A stretch of 64,000 nt of DNA, taken from positions 25,967,624 through 26,031,623 of the forward strand of contig CM054112.1 of NCBI GenBank assembly GCA_028673005.1, written 5' to 3'. This DNA comes from Tanypteryx hageni (taxonomy: Eukaryota; Arthropoda; Insecta; Odonata; Petaluridae). The notes below the pieces were generated by a model that worked only from the letters and a program-made list of their open reading frames with translations, was not told the DNA's origin and made no database searches. Position 1 is the stretch's first letter. Every line of letters begins with the position of its first letter. Made by a program: the position numbers and the translations under genes. Shown here piece by piece: positions 33,401 through 45,480 of this stretch.

Positions 33401-33564
33401 CATATAACCAAGTTTGTAAAAAGAATTACATTAAGAAATTTATTCGGATAAAGGAAATTATTTACCATGTAAAAGTCTGCGAGACCACACAAGTATGACT
33501 TATACTTAGTTACAGAAATAAAAATTCATGAAGTGCCTAATTTTGCAACTACCAACCTCACCAC

Positions 33565-34386
33565 CAGTGGCGGCTCGTAACTAAAATTAGTGGGGGTGCT
33601 GCTCCAGAAAATTTTTAGCCTTTGTTTTAAAATTGTGTAAAAGGAAAAAAACGTATAAAAAGAAAATTTATTCAGGAACTTGATAAAATCTTAACAAAAA
33701 AACCAAACTTTTTTACTTACTTTAACTTATATTGTTACAGTTCAAGCTTGATCTATTCATTTAAAAATGAAATCCATAAAAGAACCGAAAAAAAATGAAT
33801 CAAATAGAATAGCTGGAAGCAGAATAATAATCTAATTCTACACTCTTCTACACTTTATCACATTCAAGAATATGGTACACGGTTTTTAAGCACAACATAC
33901 GCTGAGTAAAAAAAAACTTCCACCATCACGCCAGAGCCGGCACTGCGAGAGCAACAGTGCTCTCTCTACCTGGCAGTCCCGCCTTCCTCCCCACCCCCCT
34001 CCTATGTGCGCATGCGCACAACAGTCAAACACCACGTCGCTGGCACTGTGAAGCGCACAGTTCCATACAAAGATTTTTGTATCTTTTTCATAAACTGTGG
34101 GATGGCTACTGAAGTACTGACATTAAGCTTAAGGAATATATATTGTACTACAAAAATAAAGAAAGAATTAAAGAAAAAAGGACTCATTATATTAAATGTT
34201 ATCGATAATATCAAGTGGAAATATGGGGTGCTGCAGTTCCGCAGTGCCTATACACGAGCCGCCACTGGATTTGATATATGTTCTAGTATGTATTATTAAA
34301 AGGTGGGGAATGAGTAAAGTGTTTTGGTAGGAGCCCGAGTTTGAGGATTGTTCTAAACAGTTTTGCCTATACACGAGCCGCCACTG
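33565..34386. mobile_element. hAT family A derivative with two right ends and 97 bp of captured flank
   Basis: It starts CAGTGGCGGCTCGTAACTAA and ends CGAGCCGCCACTG at 34386. A perfect 8 bp duplication CTCACCAC flanks it (33557-33564, 34387-34394). Relative to the coding copy it lacks the transposase (join after GAAATCCA near 33777). A complete right end also occurs inside it at 34267. The 97 bp between the two ends (34268-34364) match 43314-43410, the genomic flank of the sibling element. The last 22 bp repeat the inner right end exactly. Confidence 0.93.
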
Positions 34387-34512
34387 CTCACCACCACCTT
34401 CACTGCCAGACTCACCACCACCCTCGTCGCCAGCCTTGCCACCACTCTTGCTGCCAGGCTTGCCGCCACCCTCGCTGCCAGCCTTGCCACCTCCCTTGCC
34501 GTCACCCTCAAA
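34387..34512. repeat. 24 bp GC-rich minisatellite
   Basis: Degenerate 24 bp units of the type CCACCCTCGCTGCCAGCCTT plus four bases, about four copies. The hAT derivative inserted at its left edge. A short open frame (Thr/Leu/Ala repeats) is a by-product. Confidence 0.75.
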
Positions 34513-34960
34513 TTTAAAAGAATCTTTTTAATATTTCGAATTTTCGATATTTTGCAGTTTAGAATTTTTTGAATTTATAAAATATTTGGAATATTTCGAA
34601 TTTTTCTCATTTCTGGAATTTTTTTGAATTTTTAATTTCTCGAAATTTAAAATTTTTGGAATTTTTTTCATTTTTTGAATTTTTTAATTTTTCACATTTT
34701 CGTAATTTTTGGAATTTTAAATTTTTTTGAGATTTTTCGAACTAAGAATTTTTGGGATTTTTTGAATTTTTCCAATTTTGGGAATTTTTGGAACTTTTCT
34801 AATTTCTGGAAATAAACGATTTTTTGTAATTTTTAAAAATTTTGGAATTTTTTGAAATTTTTTAGTTTTTCACGTTTTCGTAATTTCTGGAATTTTAAAG
34901 AATTTTCAAAATTTTGTAATTTTTAGAATTTATAGAATTTTTGGGATTTGAAATACGCTG
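34513..34960. repeat. AT-rich degenerate repeat (GAATTTTTGGAATTTTT)
   Basis: About 450 bp of variable-length GAATTTTT, GGAATTTTT and CGAATTTTT units, with an abrupt change from the GC-rich repeat on its left. It looks like a decayed satellite. Confidence 0.8.
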
Positions 34961-35507
34961 ACACGCCTTTGAATGGAAATTTAAAAGTAGCGCATAAAAA
35001 GGTAAAAGAACCGCGGTTTGGCCACCACCGTTCTAAATCAAACAGAAAATGGTTTATTATAACTATAACTTTAAAGCACAATTAGTAATGATATCAAAGT
35101 AAATCTTTCTGAGAACAAATCACAACATTATTCTGTCAACGATAAAAGAAATACAATGTTTTTGAACAACTGAAAGAAGAAACAAGAATCATACGCGAGC
35201 ATTTTCCTCAACGTTTGACTCTATAAAATAGGTCTCAACTACGTAATAAACTGTAACCGAGCTACTCAACTCAATTGTCCTTAATTACATCCAAAAATAT
35301 TAATACCAATAGACATAACAAAATGTATTAACAGAACTATTCATTTACACCTAAAAATGCAATCACATTAAATAGAAAAACTCTTCCTAAATGAGATTCT
35401 AAATTAAACGTAACTAGCCTACATAAATAGTAATCAGACCTTACAGCAAAACCAAGCCTGACAATATCACTAAATTCAACGGTACATAATCCATTTCAAA
35501 TAAAATA
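34961..35507. other. No recognisable feature
   Basis: AT-rich DNA without open frames or recognised repeat ends. Confidence 0.4.
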
Positions 35508-36389
35508 CAGTCGGTTCTTATATAACGCGATAGTTACGTTCCCGAAAACCGCGTGCTATATAAAAACGGGTTATATGAACTGAAGAACATAAGGGAAACG
35601 GATACGTTCACAAACATGGCAAAGTTGCACAATATTTGGGAAGATGCTATTTTTTACCTTACAAATTAAAAGTTGTGTGCTGAAGACGACGATTTATGTC
35701 AGCGTTTCCCTATCAATGGAACGCGAAGTTTCAAAAATAGTAATTACCTCATATCTTTATCATTCGAGATACTGCCTTCGATTACTTTATCGTATGAATG
35801 TTTCCAAAAATGGCCACTAAACTTTTTTGCATCGAATAATTTCGGTCAACTTGTATTCCCTTCCACATGGAAATTTTGTGCGCTACTGTTTGAGCATACT
35901 CACGAAAATTTTTAATTCAAACCACAAGTTGTTTGGGTTGAGTGACTAAACTCATCCCAGATACGAAATAGGCTGCCGCAAATGCACATTGGTCAGGCTG
36001 CCTGCCTCTTGATGGTTAGACTTGCATCACCAGCGATCGTAACTTGTACTCGAATACTAGACTAGCCTTTCAGCTAAACTCATGGCATCACACTTCTTCT
36101 CGATTCCTATTTCCTTCATCACACTTCCTTAGGACTGTTACTATGGTTAAGTGACATGGAGAATGAAAATTATGTGAGCTTTCGTGATATATTCTCCAAA
36201 CACTTTCCTAAATGCATGAAAAGAGCACAAACGCCGCGAATCCAACTGGAGTGAGGATGAACGAGGCGCGAATGGACATGAAAGCGCGCGCAATTTAAAA
36301 TTTGGGTCGCATAATGAAAACCGCGTTATGTCAAGAGCGCGTTATATAAAAACGCGCTATATAGACGCGCGTTAAATAAGGTTCAACTG
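35508..36389. mobile_element. pogo/Tigger-like MITE (0.88 kb)
   Basis: The left end is CAGTCGGTTCTTATATAACG and the complement of the right end is CAGTTGAACCTTATTTAACG, flanked by TA at 35506-35507 and 36390-36391. Further subterminal inverted similarity (ACGCG, TATATAAAAACG). No transposase recognised. Confidence 0.82.
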
Positions 36390-36391
36390 TA

Positions 36392-38830
36392 CACCCTTGG
36401 CCCTAACGTTATTCTGTCTCCCCAAAAGTAAATATTATTAAATTTTCATCTATATTTTTCAAAGTAACTCGATTTTTTCACGCACATGGGTGTTCGCGGA
36501 CGTAGAAGCGCCTTGTATTATATTGACATAATATCGTATATTCTGATAAAAATTGAATGCATGCATTTGGCGCAATTAATAGTAAAAATTATTGACAAAA
36601 TATGCAATTTCTTAATATTACCATGGCAATATTTAGAAACCCAAAAACTCACGAAAACCAGATAAAAACGGCTTACAAATACTCAAAAGATATATTTTTT
36701 AAACTGAAACATGCATCCATATAAATATTAGCCAGAAAATTATTTCACAGTTATTGTTTTAATGAAAGCTTAAGTATTAAGTCATAGTCAATCGGCCACG
36801 TGTAAACGTCAAAAACACGTGGAAAGGGAATAAATTTCCTCTTGACACGCTTAGGGACGTTTTCTTCTTTAATTAAAGACTGCCATTAATGCATTCAGAA
36901 TATTTATACCCCAAAAATTTGTGGGTTAACCCCCAAAAAGGGCATAAATTTCATAGTAGATTTCCCGCAAACCTGAGTGTTTAGTGTTCGTGAGGTGTGC
37001 ATGGTGCGTGACTGTTGGCCCAACAGTGTTGGGTAACGTCCCGTAAACCAACGCGTGGGTAAAGTGTGTGTGTGTGTGTCTGTGTGAGTATTATTTCTTC
37101 CTCCCTCTTTTAACATAGTAGATTTTATTTTGTAATAAATCCGAAATTGAAAAAAATGTATTCGTAATCGATCGAGATGGAATAATCTCAGATCACAAAA
37201 TGTGTGTATCTACATTCATGGATGATAACAAATATCGGTAATGAGATTGAAAACGATCTTGCCGAAGCACTTAATCCTCACAAGATCATTTTCAATCTCA
37301 TTATCAAGACAGGCATATCTCGATGTGCGGCCCGCCGGAGGTTTTCATGCGGCCCGCGAGAGGCTTTCATCCGTTCAGCAAACGTTTTGTAACTATTGCA
37401 TACAAATTAAATTTACAAAAACTTTTAAGTGGTTCTTTATTAAGGATTGCATTGCGCCTGTGTTGAGGTGCATTTTCTCAATAATCAGTCTTTGATTATT
37501 TAGAAGTTCCTTCTTCATCGCGATTCCTGATACTGCAGTCTCAACCGCAGGGCCACCGACAGAGCGGGGATACCGGGGCAAAATTCCCGAGGCCCGGGCC
37601 TCTGGGACCCAGTCTTATGAGCGGTCACAGTACTTTCCTATCGTTAAACGCGGGTGCAAGGAAAGCCGTCAACCGATTTCAAGGGGCGGAATTTCGTTCC
37701 TTCCCACTTTCCTTTTCTCAGCCTCGACTTGGGTTTTCCCCACTCTGCCCACTGCTTTTATATCTTCCCTTAGCGCCGTATGCCTTCTCCCCACTTCTCT
37801 CATTTTCCTCCCCTTGCGGTCATTAGCTCGTCATAAAATGCTACGAGAATGAAATTTTCCTGAGCGTCGGCAACAGTAGAGATTTGTGAAGGCGAGAAAA
37901 GATGTTAAGGTTCTCTCTTCCACGATCTTAGGATAAAATAACAAGCTGCATATGGTGACAGGGTCCCAGCAATGCGTCCTTTTAGCATTCTCCAGTTAAT
38001 TGTCCTTCTTTTCGATTGGGTTGTCTTTAGTGGTTTGTTTGTAATGGCCGCCCTTTCTTCGCCTGCAATGAGAACGGGGGATGGTAAACCGTTATGTTCC
38101 TACACATTGGAGAACTCACATAGTTCTCTCTCCTACCCCTTCTTCCACCAATTTTGCATTCGGAAATTTCACGAAATACGTTAGCCCTTCTATCCCGTCA
38201 GTTCTACAAAGCATTTTGTCAAAGAATCATCGGTCGAGTGAGTTTGGTCTCCTTGCAGCTCTCAGTGTCAAGATAGTGAATATATAACAGGTCTGTGTTT
38301 TCATTTTTAATTATTTAATAATATTTTGTTGTCTTTGCTCGGCAGTTTATATCAATATTGACTTTTACTGTTTTTGCGTTTACGAATGCAGGTGTTACTT
38401 AGCGACTTATGGACATAGCAAATTAAAATCAGAGCAGCATTTTAATTGAAGAGGTAAGTTTCGATTTACATTTTAAAATTTTGCCAAAATCCGCTATTTC
38501 TGCTTTTTCCTCTTTCAAGTATTTTTACATGACTGAGGTCTCAAAAATACTTCTTGCTAGAATAATAGTCTCAATGTAATCGTTTCTTAATTTAAAATGC
38601 ATGTGACGATCCTTTTAAATTTTGGCCTCATAGGGCAGTGTTTTTAAAAAACCTCATGAGTAGTATATTCCGGGAGATTTTTTATAGGTTAAAAAAACGA
38701 CTTATGTGAACAATGAAACTCCCTTTATTTATTGATTATAAAACACTGCTTTTTCAACTTTAATTTTATTGTTATAATATGGTATAAGTAGAGAGCATCG
38801 CAATCACATTGAATTGATTTTGTATATAAG
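36392..38830. other. Transposon-derived mosaic without clear limits
   Basis: A (GT)n run lies at about 37059-37085. A GTF2IRD2-type hAT end with GCGGCCCGCCGG and GCGGCCCGCGAG sits at 37327-37360. A hAT-like left terminus CAGGGCCACCGACAGAGCGG begins at 37548. A GC-richer stretch runs from 37580 to 38280. No partner ends found and no gene recognised. Confidence 0.4.
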
Positions 38831-39194
38831 CAGGGGCGCGCCTACCCGGGGTGCAGTGGGTGCAATGCACCCGGGCGCCGACTTGCCGGGGCGCCTTCCC
38901 ATTAAGGTATTTATATCTATGTATTGTTGCAATTCGAGTTGTGCATTCTGTTTGGCAATGTTTCATCCTTGGTCAGAGTGAAAAGGGAAAGTGGGAGATA
39001 CTAAAATGACACGAAATTTTCTAAGCAAAATTTTTCCGATCCCTTGCGATACACGGTCGCGTGACTTAATGACGCTAGATCACGTGTCAGTGGTGACCGA
39101 AAATGGGTTCACCGTAGGAGTTGCCAGGAGGTGGGGGCGCTACTCTGTTAATTGCTATCCCGACTATAGCGAGGAGCTCCAGCTCCAGTAACAT

Positions 39195-39481
39195 CAGGGC
39201 CAGCCCGAGATAGGGGCGAGCAGGGCGGCTGCTCGGGACGCCAATGTATTGTGGGCACTAAATCAACCATCTATGTATATATTAATTTCAAGTGAATACA
39301 ATTTGGAAACAAATTTACATCAAATCTACATGGAATTCCTGTTTCTTTTCATTATCAATTATTTTACAGAGCAATGGATAAATGAGCAAGTTCTTCTAAA
39401 AATATCCATACAAAAATTTACGGACGGGAGCGCAGGAGCACTTTCTCTCCCGGGGCGTCAAAATACCTTGGTCCGCCCCTG
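39195..39481. mobile_element. hAT-like MITE nested in the 38831-44486 element
   Basis: The left end is CAGGGCCAGCCCGAGATAGG and the complement of the right end is CAGGGGCGGACCAAGGTATT. Flanks AGTAACAT and AGTACATC agree if one base is gapped. 287 bp, non-coding, with similarity to the outer element's ends. Confidence 0.7.
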
Positions 39482-40525
39482 AGTACATCGACCTTTACCA
39501 TAAATCCTTTCGCTTGAAGAATACCAGATGTCTACCATTTTTTCAATTCTCCCTCTTACCGAGTCTTGAAAATCCCAAATCTGTTTTAAATTGATTTGGA
39601 ATAGCTTTTCCGAAAACTAGCTTTTCTTATTCCTTCACGATCCCCCTCCTACGTTAACGTTCATACTCATTTCGAAATAGTACAAAGCTCTTAAATCTCT
39701 TGAGCTTTCGTTGGAGAATGATCGCTTTTCCTCAACGGTGTGTGAACAGAGTGTGATACTTGAAGATAGGAAGATAGTACCTATGCTTCGTTCAGCGAAA
39801 AAAAAATTAATTTTTGGAATTGAGGAAATCATCGTTCATGCAGATGAAAACTGCACATACGTAGTGTTTATTGTCTTTATTTAATCGAGGAGGTATTTCA
39901 TACAACGTGTTTCAGTTTCTACTCGAAAATTCTGTTATTGCTTTCAGCTCATAAGTCCTCAGTTGTTTTGGGTTTTTGATAAAAATGTAGGTAAGTAGTA
40001 TATAAGATAGCTTGAATAGGCAGCTAAATCTATCATAATTATAACATCATAACAATTTTAACTATTAACCCTATTGAATGTTCACTCATTTTTGAAGAGC
40101 GAGTTTACAGTAATGTACTCCTGTATTCGGCCCTTGTATCGAGTCCACATAAATTAATCGATTTATATACACAAAATAACTTTTGAATACGAAAGAAGGA
40201 TTCCTTTATTTAGAAGAACGAGGATCGGCGGAATAGCAGGAGGATCATTTTGTCGTAAGCCTAGCGCCAGTGTTTTTGTATTTGCACGACTCTTTATTTG
40301 TTAATTATATCCTTATAGAAGATAATGTAGACTAGTTTTACTATTGGAAATTATTATTATTAACAACATTCCAAATAAGTGTGTGTATGTTGGATTACGT
40401 TTGGTTTCGCACTTATTTGTACATCATATAGATCCGCGATGGTTTGCTAATACTCAGCAAGTTATAAAAGTTCGAGAGGTAGGTCGAAAATGTCTTTAAG
40501 GGTGGATTGCTAAATAATATTTGAT

Positions 40526-43313
40526 CAGTGGCGGCTCGTAGCTAAAATTAGTGGGGCTGCTCCAGAAAATTTTTAGCCTTTGTTTTAAAATTGTGTAAAA
40601 GGAAAAAAACATGTATAAAAAGAAAATTTATTCAGGAACTTGATAAAATCTTAACAAAAAAAAACCAAACATTTTAAACTTACTTTAACTTAAATTGTTA
40701 CAGTTCAAGCTTGATCTATTCATTTAAAAATGAAATCCATTCTTCTTGTTTTAATTTGCGCAAAAAGTTCAATAATTTTCTCCTTGATCTCTGGATGACA
40801 ATTGAGGAAATTTTTCTCCATTGAAAGTACTGCAAGCGCATTTAGTCTTTCCGAATTCATAGTGCTTCTTAAAAAAGTTTTTATTCTTTTCAATGTTGAA
40901 AAGCAGCGCTCTGCCTCTGATGTAGTCATGGGAATTGCCAAGAGGATTTTTATCAGTTTCGTAATTTCACTAAAAACATCATCTAGATTATTTTCCAAGA
41001 TAAATTTCAGCAGCTCAATTAATTTGCAATATTCATGAATATCAGTCCTACAATAGAATACTTTTAGTTAAGTTTCAAGCTTTTCTTTGTCAATCATGGG
41101 ATAAGCTTCAGTGGTCAGTACTATCTCTTTTGTGGGATGTTCATTCTTAAATCTAGTGAAGCATTTCTTGTTGAACAATTTAGCAGCTACTAAGTGTTTA
41201 GTGGAAGAATATCTGTCCATTATATCAACACATATATATTCACACACTTCCTTAGCTTCTGCCATGAGTGTCTTTGAAGGATTCTCAAAGTACTTTGAGT
41301 TTCTCAATTCTAAAACAGCAGTTTCGAAATTAATTATATATTCATTAACTTTAAACACACTAATTTCTCCAGATTGCATTTGGTTGTAAATTATTTCAAC
41401 ATGAGGCATAATCTGATAAAAAGCTCTAACCAAAACTTGAAATTATCATCATTCAGGTATTTTAAAATTCCTGTTGCTTCTGCAATGGTTTGATCTGCAT
41501 TTGATGTTGACTGAATTTCAGTAAGGCAGTTTTTTAAAGGTTGCAAATTTTCATGAACTCTGTTTATGGTCCGCATTTTGAAATTCCACCTTGTAGAGGA
41601 TGGACGTGGAATGCTGACGTCCATATGTTTCTTGAGAATGGACACACGTTGTGGTGATCTTGAGAAGAATGTTGGAATAGCCAGAATGTTAGAGAAAAAT
41701 ATTCTTGCATTTCGTGTAATACTTGCTGCATTTCTCATTATTAAATTAAGTTGATGTGCATAACAGTGAATGAAATGTGCATTACTATAAACTGCTTTTA
41801 TTTTTGCTTGAACTACTGCTTTTTTGCCTTTCATGACATTTGCACCATCAAATGTCTGAGCTATCAGTTTTTGTCCATTTCCTTGAAGGATTATGTCCAA
41901 TTGTTCTAAAATACGTTTTGATATGCCATCTGCAGTTTGATTTTCGGGAATAAAGAATCCCAAAAAACGCTCAAATATTTCTTCATTCAATACGTACCGT
42001 AGAACAAGGACCATTTGAGTGTGTTCCGAAACATCTGTTGTGTCATCAGCCATGACAGATACAAAGGAAGCTTTTCTAATTTCCGTCCTTATCTCCTCAT
42101 GGTATATTTGTAGCAGGCAGTCAAGTATCTCATTCTGAATGGTCTTAGAAACACCTTTGAAGGCTGCACTGGTTTCTAAGTGATTATTCAAATCTGAATC
42201 TAATTTAGATGCAAAATTTACTAATCCTCTAAATACCCCTGGATTTACTGAATCGTCTTTTTCATCATGTCCACGTAAGGGAGTTTCAAAGTTTCCACAA
42301 AAGTAAATGCGGTCTATTATTTTGGACAAAATTTTACGGTTCTTTTTAACTTTTATATTATGCTCATTGATTGAAAGTCTGTATGCCTCACTAAGTTTCT
42401 CCTTAATACTTACGGTTCCTAAAAGTGACAGTGAAACAACATTATCAACGTGCTTCTTTGACTTCTCATGCTTTTCAGTTTTTTCTTTCATTTTGTTTAT
42501 ATTTCTAAAACCATCTTTTGTCCACGGTACATCACCTCCAAACAGCAAACACGGGAAGCAAAACAGTGCATTTTTTACTTCACAGCCACAAAGACAACTT
42601 TTCCGTTGGTACCATTCAGAATTAAAGCTACGAATATATTTCTTGTTGTTGCTTTTGCCTGGCTGAGATATTAGAATATCAGGTGTTGAACGACCTCTTT
42701 TCTTAACTGTAACTTTCTCATGGAGAGATAGCTGTGAAAACTTAAGCTGTTGAAGTTCACTTACAGTCACAGAACTTATTTCTAGGGGATGCAAGGCCAT
42801 GGTTAAAGTTTTCTGTTAAATAAAAGAACCGAAAAAAAATTAATCAAATAGAATAGCTGGAAGCAGAATAATAATCTAATTCTACACTCTATCACATTCA
42901 AGAATATGGTACACGGTTTTTAAGCACAACACACGCCGAGTAAAATAAAACTTCCTTCCACCATCACGCCAGAGCCGGCACGCCGGCACTGCGAGAGCAA
43001 CAGTGCTCTCTCTACCTGGCAGTCCCGCCTTCCTCCCCACCCCCCTCCTATGTGCGCATGCGCACAACAGTCAAACACCACGTCGCTGGCACTGTGAAGC
43101 GCACAGTTCCATACAAAGATTTTTGTATCTTTTTCATAAACTGTGGGATGGCTACTGAAGTACTGACATTAAGCTTAAGAAATATATATTGTACTACAAA
43201 AATAAAGAAAGAATTAAAGAAAAAAGGACTCATTATATTAAATGTTATCGATAATATCAAGTGGAAATATGGGGTGCTGCAGTTCCGCAGTGCCTATACA
43301 CGAGCCGCCACTG
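40526..43313 (-). mobile_element. hAT family A, coding master-like copy (2.79 kb)
   Basis: Ends are CAGTGGCGGCTCGTAGCTAA (left) and CGAGCCGCCACTG (right), with flanks TATTTGAT and GATTTGAT (7 of 8). It encodes a ZMYM1-like transposase on the minus strand. The MITEs at 18047-18495 and 33565-34386 are its internal-deletion derivatives. Confidence 0.95.
40720..42800 (-). pseudogene. ZMYM1-like hAT transposase, one frameshift and one stop
   Basis: Reading from 42800 down, a TTF-type zinc finger (CLCGCEVKNALFCFPCLLF) is followed by GFRNINKMKEKTEKHEKSKK. The RNase-H-like core follows, with SVMADDTTDVSEHTQ (first acidic site), AQTFDGANVMKGKKA, IHCYAHQLNLIMRNA, and RPSSTRWNFK. After LNDDNFKFWLEL a T run near 41420 is one base short. 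The frame then continues as FYQIMPHVEIIYNQMQSGE down to 41068, where TAA replaces a likely Glu codon. The same frame goes on through IPMTTSEAERCFSTLKRIK, the hATC dimerisation motif, to the stop at 40720. Total length, about 690 residues, is normal for the family. Only two lesions were seen, so it was lost recently or either lesion is an assembly error. Confidence 0.9.
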
Positions 43314-44494
43314 GATTTGATATATGTTCTAGTATGTATTATTAAAAGGTGGGGAATGAGTAAAGTGTTTTGGTAGGAGCCCGAGTTTGAGGATTGTTCT
43401 AAACAGTTTTAAAAAATACTTTAATAAAATTCAATAAATAAAATTAAACGCAATGGATATTTAAGTTCTATTCAATAACTAGAAAATTAATCAAGATCTT
43501 TTATAACAAAAAAACAAATAAAGTACAATTGACATGAGTGGGTATATTTGAAATACGATCGAAAAATTAATAAAATCTGTTAAATGGAATTTTTCAGATA
43601 TAATGCAAATTATTAGTTTTATTCTTTTGTCTTCTTAGTCTTACAATTTTTTGTTTTATAGTTACATGTATATTAATTAATTTATACATTTATCTATACT
43701 ATTCCCTGTTAAAGTAATCATTTTGTTTTATTAACTATAGTTTTAGTAATGTCAAACACCGTAACGCTAAATTAATATAACATGATATTGCGTGAATTTT
43801 GCCATATGCTGTATTTCGGTGATCGTATGTAGATGTATCGAATTAAAATTCCATAACAATTTCTACAAATAATAATCGAATTATTGACATCTACTTCTTC
43901 ATAGGATTTTAAATATCTTAAAATGAAAATACGAAGTCGGGACTTTGACGTAGAAATGCATAAATAATTGAAGTTTTGTTTTATTATTCACATAAACGCT
44001 ACAATTGGGAGCAGGTCCCGGTGGCAGCGGGTCCCCATCACAACTCAATGCATAATACATGACATAATAAAAATTGGGTTTACTTAATACAAAAATATAA
44101 GTTTTTTGATACCATTTCCTATACACTATATACTACTTCTTAACTTCAAGTCACAGGAACTTATAGTCGAAATAAATATCGCATCTAATTAGGCTTGTAA
44201 ATTGACAAAATAACCCAAAAATATTGGAATTTCTGATTGTTCAATAAGGTAAGGGGACAGAGTATTGACTTTTAATCAAATGTGCGGTGTTTTATAAGTT
44301 TCGTTCAAGCAGATATTATATTATATGTTTATCTTTATATTTATACAACGAATTATTTCAATCAGTTCGTTCTGGGGTATATCGACAAAAATCCATCGTC
44401 TTTGTTCATACCGCAAAATTCGCTAGCATGGGGGCGCCACAGAAATATCTTGCACCCGGGCGCCAGACAACCTAGGCGCGGCCCTGTATATAAG

Positions 44495-44896
44495 TTTCCA
44501 TTTGGTCATTTATAAGGAAATTTCACGTCCCATATTAGCTATTTACATTGGCATTTAAAACTATTCTTTTACTCCTTTTCTTTTCCTATCTCTCTATCCC
44601 CTTCCCTCTCTCTCTCTCCTTTCCTCTCTCTCTCCTTTCCTCTCTCTCTCTCCTTCCCTCTCTCTCTCTCCTTCCCTCTCTCTCTCTCTCTCCTTCCCTC
44701 TCTCTCTCCTTCCCTCTCTCTTCTTCCCTCTCTCTCTCTCTCTCTCCATCACTCACCCCTCTACCCATTCCACTCTCCCTCCTATGGGTTAGATGGAAGA
44801 GGAGACTGTTTAGTCTCAATCTCGCCCTAATAAAGACGTATATCTATCTATCTATCTACTCTTCCTCCATACCACCTTCTTTCCCTACACATTAGA
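44495..44896. repeat. (TC)n microsatellite tract
   Basis: CTCTCTCTCTCCTTCCCTCT repeats span about 44588-44757, followed by TCCC-rich DNA and a TATC run near 44840-44860. Open frames here are low-complexity artefacts. Confidence 0.85.
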
Positions 44897-45480
44897 GAAA
44901 TTGTACCTACAGCTTTGTATGTACACTGTGCTTCCCATAGTTTGAATTTAGCTTGTGCAAGGCTTGTGATATCACCCCCTTATGTAATTGCATGGGAACT
45001 GCGGGTAAAGTGTATGTTTTTTCCAATACATACCTCGAAAAGGAAACTTGTATTAAAATCAGTAATTGCGAATAATATTGAGCCTTCTGCAAATTGCGAA
45101 AAATTAAAGGAATTGCGCGCCACAAAATGGATAGATAGACATAATTCCGTGACAGCTTTTGTAGAATTACTTGATTCGGTTTTAGAATTTTTAAATATTG
45201 TCACTGAGTAGCATGATAGGACACTTTGTCCAATGCTAAACTATACTTTGTGCACTTAACCAAATTGAGTTTGTTTTATCATTATTTATAGTAAAAAATG
45301 TTCCAGTTATCATTGTCGCTCTGCAAAACTTTGCAAGAAAAAAATTAGATCAAATACAGGTTATTGACTGAGCAGATGACGTAATTGAGGAATTAAGAAG
45401 TTTGAGGATAAATTTTGATTATGAATTTGGTATCATTTTTAAAAAAGAGGCCTGAGTTCGAATCTTGAAGCACTTTTCTC
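44897..45480 (+). pseudogene. hAT (PRKRIP/ZMYM1-type) transposase fragment
   Basis: The frame at 44915-45211 shows LYVHCASHSLNLACARLV and then LRATKWIDRHNSVTAFVELL, typical of the mid-core of this hAT group. Further frames encode VPVIIVALQNFARKKL and ADDVIEELRSLRINFDYEFG. Stops at 45211 and near 45370. N- and C-terminal parts are missing. Confidence 0.75.

Larger units (their letters stand above)
38831..44486. mobile_element. hAT-like element (5.66 kb) with perfect 8 bp duplication, host to nested insertions
   Basis: The left end is CAGGGGCGCGCCTACCCGGG and the complement of the right end is CAGGGCCGCGCCTAGGTTGT. Both ends carry GCACCCGGGCGCC. TATATAAG flanks both sides (38823-38830, 44487-44494). 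It holds a smaller hAT MITE (39195-39481) and the hAT family A element (40526-43313). Without these about 2.6 kb remains, with no recognisable transposase. Confidence 0.85.

Noticed and set aside
37059..37085. Possible CRISPR-like or array repeat around (GT)n
   Set aside because: Simple microsatellite; no spaced repeats anywhere in the window.
44548..44895. Ser/Leu-rich and Arg/Glu-rich open frames
   Set aside because: Both are translations of a (TC)n microsatellite.
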